Positions 27,801 through 36,800 of a stretch of 64,000 bases of DNA are shown here, in pieces. Where the stretch lies: NCBI GenBank assembly GCA_035610365.1, contig CM069438.1, positions 53,068,837 to 53,132,836 on the forward strand, written 5' to 3'. The notes beneath the pieces are model-generated. The model saw nothing but the letters and a program-made list of their open reading frames with translations. It searched no databases and was not told the DNA's origin. A program made the translations under genes and the position numbers. This DNA is from Aquatica leii. Lineage: Eukaryota; Arthropoda; Insecta; Coleoptera; Lampyridae. Position 1 is the first letter of the stretch; each line of letters starts with the position of its first letter.

Positions 27801-30800
27801 AAGGCGTACGTCGTCTAAGTCTCTGATAGGTTTATCTAATTTTCGACCCATTTCATTAATCACAGCGTAAACATAATCCATCTCACGTCTATACTTTTTT
27901 TTCATAGCCAGTCCAATTCTTGCAATAATAATTGTTTTAACAGTAAAAAATAAAGCTAAATCGAGTACCTTTGCGTGCAAGACTTTATCTCAATGTTTAA
28001 ACCGTACTTTAGTTTTTCCGTGCTAATGGCTAAAAACGTGGCAATATTGTGCACGTCAGCTTCGACCGATAAACGACTATCAAGTTCTTCGTGCTTTTGT
28101 AGGTACGACTCAAATTCTGTCAGACAACAACTTAGAAGCTCGCGTTGACTCTTTTCATTGCGCCACAGCACATTATAAGGACGCCACTTTACCAAAAAGT
28201 TGTTTACATCCTAATAGAACATTTTTTACTAAGTAACTAATAGTATATTATATGCCAAAGTTGAGAAGTGTATGATTATAACCTAAGCTATAGATATAAG
28301 TCGCGCAGGTTATAATACACTTCTCAACCGTGATATATATACAGTTTTTTCCACTACTAGAATTATTAAAACTTTTCAACCTGTTACTAAATCAAATTTA
28401 AAATTTTAAAATAAAAATCAAGTCAGTAGTTGTGACGTTTGTGATTGTGACAGTTGTCATTAATATAATAGAAATAATTTTTGACGTAATTCTTAATTGT
28501 GATTTATAACACAAAAATAAATTGATAAATTATCAGAAAATGTTTATGATTAACCAGTGGTTAAAATGAAATATTATTTACCTGCACTTAAAAAAATGCT
28601 GCTTCACAAACTACTATTATACGTAATAATGAAAACCTAGTAGTGGAAAAACAGTTTTGTAGACGTTTAAAAGCTTACCAACCTCTTTAATAGTTTGCGT
28701 ACATGTCGATAACAACGACAAGGTTTTGACCACTTCTTTATTCTCCATAACGTTGTTAAAGAAATTTTTCTGTTGGAACGGAAATAAAGGCTTCTCTTCG
28801 GTGGTAAGTCGATATAATCGTCTGCGTCTGGTTCGAAAATCTTCTTCTTTTGTTTTAATCCCTTGCTTGGATGATCTCTGTTCGGTACAACGAGATACAA
28901 TATCCAAAAGAGTTCTTTGACGGCCAGCCAATTTTTTCCACTTTGACTTCTTTTTGGGTATCTTGCGTTTTTGTGTATGTACAAAGCGTGGTGCCGTGTT
29001 TTTTCAGTTAAATTTTGTATGGAATGTGAGTAATATTAATATACAGTGTATGTATTTTATATGATATATTCAGTGCATGGATGTGTGTTAAGAAGGTAAA
29101 GAAGAAACATACATTATTAATACCGATACTAGCTAAATAAAATAAATTAGTTGTGTAAAATTAAAATTTACCTCAGGTTTGCCGCCAGTCCATTGCCCTA
29201 CTCCTTTAGAGACATATATGATATATTTTCCAACTTGTACTAGAGCTTCCTGTACTTCATCTAAATTTGGTTGTATAGCAACTTTTGGTATTAGCAGAAT
29301 CGCATTTATTCTAAATACTGGCGAGCTTATATTTTCTTCTGTAAGAAGGCGGTGATTAATTATGCAATTGTTTTGGAACCTTACCGGTTTCGCTAAAACG
29401 TTTACGTAACGCTTCTAAAGATTGGCGCGTTACTCGTACTAGCACGTCTACGACTTTACGACTGTAAAATCGTCTCATTTCGCTCATAGCACCTTTAACA
29501 ATATCTTGCAAGGTTTTTAATAGCGCGCCACCTAAAAGCAAATGCGGTTTTTCAAAACATTCATATACCAAGCTCCAGTCCGCAGGTTGATGCGTCGATG
29601 TACTGTCAACGTCATTATGAGCATCCATCTCGTCTAATGAAACAGAAAAAAGTAATACTTTTTACAAAAACGAGTTATTACTTACTATCAAAACAAAAAA
29701 CGGAATCGTCCCCCATAGTAGTTGGATATTTTTCTTGCGCTTTTTTGACTAAGTCTAATACCTCTTCAACTGCTTCTTCTATCATGATACTTTTTTTGTG
29801 TAGGTCACTAGCTGCGTTTCTGCAAATAGTTTCTGTGCGCTCGCAAAAGTATTCTATATCCCAAGGTTCATCGTATGGTTCTGGCAAACAGTGTAAAGAA
29901 ACATTTTGCATAGTTGCCAAAACTTCCAAAATACGATTCGTGTATATATCATGAGCTCTATTTACCTATACCTAATTTTAGATATATTTGCGTAAAATTA
30001 AAATAACTTACTAAGACTCTAAAAGATTCTAAGGCATCGTTGAGGTTGTTTACAAAACTTTTCCACTCGCTGGACACCCAATTTAAGTCTTTTAATCCTG
30101 GCGAAAGAAGATTTATAAGACGTACGAGCTGGGGAAGGAACAAAGGACGTATTTCTAATTTCACGTTGTGCATTATGTTTTTAATATTGTTAAGGAGGAA
30201 TTGAAGAGAGTCCTTAACCAATGTAAAATGATCTTGTTTAGTGTAGAGAGTTAACGCGACTGTTGGAAGAGGTAGATCCATCTTAGATAAAATGTCAGCT
30301 TCGCGTATGAGGAGCGGTATGGTGTTGTGTAAATTGACTTTGAATGTTTGTTGTTCTTGACAGATAGTTATTAAAGGCCGTTTTAAGCAATTGTCTGCTT
30401 CCCATACCTAAAACAAATGCGTCGGGAATATTCTAAACCCTACAACGACATGCATACATGTTGAGAGACCCATATTTCAACCATCTCATTTTCATATCCT
30501 TTCAGCATGTTTTCGGCGTTTTTGTATTTTTTAATTAATTCGATAGCAGCTGGTAAAGATTTTAAAACATGGTGTGTGGTTACATTATCCAGGAGCTCTG
30601 ACAGGTGATGAATTAATGATCGCGACCATTTTATACGTCCAGCAATAGGCGGAAACATACGACAAAGAGGTGGATCGTCTTTTTCCTTTTTATACATAAT
30701 CACGATACGGCTTACTTCCTTTTCGCAGTATTTTATAATTCGGTCGTACTTATCGTCCATGTGCTTCAATGGCATTTTTTCGCGAACTTTTTCGAATTTG

Positions 30801-33800
30801 GTCAAAAATTTAATGCCCTGTGGAGTCTCCCAAACACTTTCGAAATTTTTCTCAACCGTGTCGACAATTTCCTGTTTCAGTTCATCTAATCGAGTTAGAA
30901 ACAATTGAAAATCATCGTCAAAATCTCCGTTTCGTTGGTTTAAGTAATCGTACGGTTTTCCAAAAACGATTGCTTTAACCTCTTCGAAATTTTGAACGAC
31001 TTCGTCTAAAGCTAAAATAAATTTATTTGAAAAAAGCCGTGTGGAAAAATACGTGCTTACTTTCGCCTAATAAAAGACCTTCCATGCGTTTATTGAATAA
31101 ATCAGTATAGTCATCGATTATGTCAAACATAGATATAATTTTGCCCAATCTATTGCAAAAAGCGTTAAATTTGCCAAATACGTAATTCTCTGAGAAATTA
31201 AAAGGTTCGTGATCGGGTAAAAAAGGTTGGTTTTTGACGGTTTGGTAAGTACGTCGATAAACTTGGTTCAGAACAATACATTGTATTAACTTATTCTTAA
31301 CCAATGCCCGATCCTGCGACCAGATGGTTTCGTTGCCTCGACACGTAATATATTCTTTGCACGTTTCAATCATTTGGTTAGTAATTTTAACCATTAAGGC
31401 AGACGTTCTTTCAGACGTGTTATAAAACTGCGACACACTGTGGATTAAACGAACTGTTTGTAATAACCCTAAGATGGAGTCCTTCATCTTAACCTTAAAT
31501 TAAAAGAAAAGTAACATAAATTATTTATGTAAAATAAATTACCGGATGCGAAGTAATAACATTCTGCTGAACTTTCATTGTTTATTATTTTGAAATGAAT
31601 ATACACAACGTTTCGATTGCTGTGGTATCTGCAATCGTCATCAGGTGAATACTAACAAACTTAGAAACTACTGGAGCTTATATACTAAAGACATGTTCGA
31701 TGAAGCGTTCAAGCGTACAAAATCAATTTACCGTAACAGATTAATTAACAAAGTGAAGTTTAAGTTGTTTTAGAGGTTCGATTAGTGGTTTCCATATGTT
31801 GCTTATCTTGACACTTGGCTGGCTGAAAATTTCTTTGTTGTTGTTGATGAATGCCGCTTCTTTAAATTTTCGTTTGTACCAATGTTCCTCTCTGTGTATG
31901 ATTTTTGCTTCCGACCATTTCATTCGATGTTGGTTATCCCACGAATGTTGCGCGATGCCGGACTTAGAAGTCTCTCCTCTCTGTGTGTGCGTCTGATGTT
32001 CTTTCAGTCTGATGTCAAGTGGTCTTTTGGTTTCCCCCACGTATGATTTGCCACATTCACATGGAACTTGGTAAATACAGTTTTGGGAATCTCGACTTGT
32101 TTGTGGCTTTGTATTGGAAATTATACTCCTAATGGTGGTCGATGATTTGAACACTGTATTTAAGTTGTAGCTTTTCCCTATACGTTTTATTGATTCTGAT
32201 AAACCTTTGACATATGGGATGCTCAGCAGTGAATTGGGCAGTTCCTCTGTTTTAGGTTGTCCCATGGTGTTCAATTGCTTTTTCTGTAAAAGCTCTTCTA
32301 CAATCTTTTCTGGATAACCATTCTGCCTTAGATCGTTTCTAATGTTTTTGGTTTCTTGTCGTAGCCCTTTCTCTGTGTTGCACAACCTGTATGCTCTGTC
32401 GATTAAAGATTTTACTACTCCCCTCTTCGTAGATGCGGAATGGTTGGATTCAAAGTTCAGATATCGACCGGTGTGTGTCGGTTTCTTGTAGACAGTCGTT
32501 TCCATAATTTTCTTGTTCTTTGTTACTTGAACGTCTAAAAAAGGAAGTGAGTTCTCCTTTTTCTTTTCCATAGTGAATTTGATGGATGGTTTGATGTTGT
32601 TCAGATGTTGTAGAAAAAGATCTAGTTGCCGATTACTGTGGTTCCAAATTATGAAGGTATCGTCAACATATCTAAGCCATGTTTTGGGTTTGAATTTTGA
32701 TTTCTCTATGGCCTGGGATTCAAACCAGTTCATGTATATGTTGGCGACTACTGGTGATAGAGATGAACCCATTGGTAGTCCTTCGTCTTGACTGAAGAAT
32801 CTGTCTTTCTCCTGAAAGTACGAGTTCTTGAGGCAACATTCTAGGAGCTTCATTATTCCTTCTACCGGCAGCGTGGTTCTTTCCTGGAGTTTTTCATCTT
32901 CTCGGAGTTTCGTTTGGATGATTTTCAATGCTTCTTCAACCGGCACAATCGTATAAAGACTTTCTACGTCGAAGCTGATTAATTGATCCCGTGGTTGTAG
33001 CTGTATTGTTTTCAGAATCTCAACGAAATGTTTGGAGTCTTTGACAAAAGATGAGCTGTTCTTCTGTAGTGATTGCACAATTGGTAGTAGAAATCTGGAT
33101 AGCTGGTATGTGGGTCCATTACGAGAGCTGGTTATCGGTCGAAGCGGCATGTTGTTTTTTTGTATCTTCAGTAGTCCATATAGATGCGGCGGTTTGCTGT
33201 AGTGTGGTGTTAGCATCGTTCTCATCCTTGGTGTTAGATGTCTTTCGTAGAGTTTTAGGACTTGATAGATCTTCCTCTCCAAGCTTGCTGTCCGATTTTT
33301 CTTCAGTCTGCGGTAATTCCCTTGATTTAAGACGTCTTCAATTTTTTGGTCGTAGGTGGTGGCATCCATGATGACAGTACCGGGAATCAGCAACAAATTT
33401 CGAGACTACGAGAAGACAATGATCAAGATTACGAAGAAAGAGACACACATTAAATTGTTACTGAGGGCAAGAGACAACCAAGTTATACCAGATGGCTTCC
33501 GAGTGAAATCTCCGATACCAGGAACAAGAGCCCTCAAGATACTGGAACGAGCAAGTTTTGCGCTTATCCGGGCACAAATCAACCACCATCGATGGAAGAA
33601 AACTTTATTACTCCAAGACGCCACACAAAGATTCGAGGAGATAAAAGAGTTCACATTGGAAGAAGATTACACACCAATATTCCGCAAAATAGACGCTACT
33701 TGCGAGAAGGTGCGACAACTACACCAAGAAACACACGACAGAAAATGGGCTAAACTTACACGAAACCAACAGAAAGCAGCCGACAACCAAAAGAACGCAA

Positions 33801-36800
33801 GGAGAACCATAGTCAACATATCGACACATCCACTGTCTGCTACAGAAACGACTCTATTAGAGAAAGGGCTCAATTTTTCGATAACACCAAAACACGTGCC
33901 AGTACTAGACATCATTGGTGCCGTCGAGACAACACGTTTGAATCCAACACAAGCAGAAGAATTTAAGTGGAAAATCAGAAGTGCTCTAGAGAAGAAAAGA
34001 AAACAACACACCAACATCACTAAACATGAGAAAAAAGCTCTTACAAACTTACTGAAGAACAAATGCATTAAAATACTTCCAGCCGACAAAGGGTCCGCAA
34101 CTGTCATCATGGATGCCACCACCTACGACCAAAAAATTGAAGACGTCTTAAATCAAGGGAATTACCGCAGACTGAAGAAAGATCCGACAGCAAGCTTGGA
34201 GAGGAAGATCTATCAAGTCCTAAAACTGTATGAAAGACATCTAACACCAAGGATGAGAACGATGCTAACACCACACTACACCAAACCGCCGCATCTATAT
34301 GGACTACCGAAGATACATAAAAACAACATGCCGCTTCGACCGATAACCAGCTCTCGTAATGGACCCACATACCAGCTATCCAGATTTCTACTACCAATTG
34401 TGCAACCACTACAGAAGAACAGCTCATCTTTTGTCAAAGACTCCAAACATTGCGTTGAGATTCTGATAACAATACAGCTACAACCACGGGATCAATTAAT
34501 CAGCTTCGACGTAGAAAGTCTTTATACGAATGTGCCGGTTGAAGAAGCTTTGAAAATCATCCAAACGAAACTCCGAGAAGATGAAAAACTCCAGGAAAGA
34601 ACCACGCTGCCGGTAGAAGGAATAATGAAGCTCCTAGAATGTTGCCTCAAGAACTCGTACTTTCAGGAGAAAGACAGATTCTTCAGTCAAGACGAAGGAC
34701 TACCAATGGGTTCATCTCTATCACCAGTAGTCGCCAACATATACATGAACTGGTTTGAATCCCAGGCCATAGAGAAATCAAAATTCAAACCCAAAACATG
34801 GCTTATATATGTTGACGATACCTTCATAATTTGGAACCACAGTAATCGGCAACTAGATCTTTTTCTACAACATCTGAACAACATCAAACCATCCATCAAA
34901 TTCACTATGGAAAAGGAAAAGGAGAACTCACTTCCTTTTTTAGACGTTCAAGTAACAAAGAACAAGAAAATTATGGAAACGACTGTCTACAGGAAACCGA
35001 CACACACCGGTCGATATCTCAACTTTGAATCCAACCATTCCGCATCTACGAAGAGGGGAGTAGTAAAATCTTTAATCGACAGAGCATACAGGTTGTGCAA
35101 CACAGAGAAAGGGCTACGAGAAGAAACCAAAAACATTAGAAACGATCTAAGGCAGAATGGTTATCCAGAAAAGATTGTAGAAGAGCTTTTACAGAAAAAG
35201 CAATTGAACACCATGGGACAACCTAAAACAGAGGAACTGCCCAATTCACTGCTGAGCATCCCATATGTCAAAGGTTTATCAGAATCAATAAAACGTATAG
35301 GGAAAAGCTACAACTTAAATACAGTGTTCAAATCATCGACCACCATTAGGAGTATAATTTCCAATACAAAGCCACAAACAAGTCGAGATTCCCAAAACTG
35401 TATTTACCAAGTTCCATGTGAATGTGGCAAATCATACGTGGGGGAAACCAAAAGACCACTTGACATCAGACTGAAAGAACATCAGACGCACACACAGAGA
35501 GGAGAGACTTCTAAGTCCGGCATCGCGCAACATTCGTGGGATAACCAACATCGAATGAAATGGTCGGAAGCAAAAATCATACACAGAGAGGAACATTGGT
35601 ACAAACGGAAATTTAAAGAAGCGGCATTCATCAACAACAACAAAGAAATTTTCAGCCAGCCAAGTGTCGAGATAAGCAACATATGGAAACCACTAATCGA
35701 ACTTCTAAAACAACTTAAACTTTACTAAGTAATTTTGTTAATTAATCTGTTACGCTAAATTGATTTTGTACGCTTGAACGCTTCATCGAACATGTCTTTA
35801 GTATATAAGCTCCAGTAGTTTCTAAGTTTGTTAGTATTCACCTGATGACGATTGCAGATACCACAGCAATCGAAACGTTGTGTATATTCATTTCAAAATA
35901 ATAAACAATGAAAGTTCAGCAGAATGTTATTACTTCGCATCAAGCAACATTGTTTAATACATTCAAACAAAATTACCGGATCGTCTAAATAAAGTGAATG
36001 GCAGTTTTTTTCTAACGCTTGAATATACTTGGCGTTGTCTTTTGCTTCGTTGTAGCAAAAGGTAACTTTTTGATCGGATTCTCGCCATTCTTTGATAATT
36101 TTAGAGCGAGCGAGTGTTAGACACAAGATAGTTAGCTGGACTTCTTGCGCTTGAAGTTGATTAATAATTTGAGAAAATGTAGCACCACGTTTTTTCCAGT
36201 ATTCCAATTCGTCCTGCGGGCCTATAAAACCAGTTTGACCAAGCACGTGTAATTTAAACTTACCGGAAGAGTCGTTTTCTCGTCGTATTTGATCACTTTC
36301 TTTTAAGATGTCAGAAAGACATTTAATCCAGTTTTTAACTCTATCTTGAAGATACTCAACTTCCTCTGATTGTTTTGCTAGTTCCTTGAGTTGATCTAAA
36401 TTTAATCCGGTGACCACGGTCTTGCCATCTTCAAAAAAGTTTGATTTGCCACATACGTCTTCGCAAACTTTTAAAGCGCTACAGAATGAGCGTAGACCTG
36501 GTAGAAGTTGGTTTTTTACCATAGGACAATTAGCAGCGTCGTCTTCACAGTCGATGCTTGGAAATGCCAATGCTTCCATATATACGTGCCTGATGATTCG
36601 TTCAACCGCGGTTACTAGTCCAATTCTTTCAGCATCGATAATTCCACAGTAAAGGTCCTTCGGGTTATTAATATTTGTTGTTATTACATAAGATATAACT
36701 TACTTTGTGAAATCCTTCTTCGGGTAGTTGCTTAGAGGTATTTAATCGAAATATGTAGATGCAAATACCCGTAAGTGGGTACTCCCAACCGTCGGTTAAA

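Larger units (their letters stand above)
31546..35940. mobile_element. Head-to-head pair of Penelope-like elements in dynein intron 4
   Basis: Two copies of one PLE meet near 33378. The left copy (31546-33378) is on the minus strand and 5'-truncated; the right copy (33379-35940) is on the plus strand and longer. Their 3' ends point outward and match as an inverted repeat (atgcgaagtaataacattctgc at 31546; gcagaatgttattacttcgcat ending 35940). The arms are about 1.83 kb with a 0.72-kb spacer. PLEs are known to insert as tandem or inverted partial copies. The flank aaattaccgg occurs on the left next to the insertion and again at 35970-35979. Confidence 0.88.

Noticed and set aside
31796..33371. 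Plus-strand frames opposite the left PLE copy (and the matching minus-strand frames at 33406-35682)
   Set aside because: They recur identically on the antisense of both PLE copies, so they are shadows of the RT-GIY-YIG frame.
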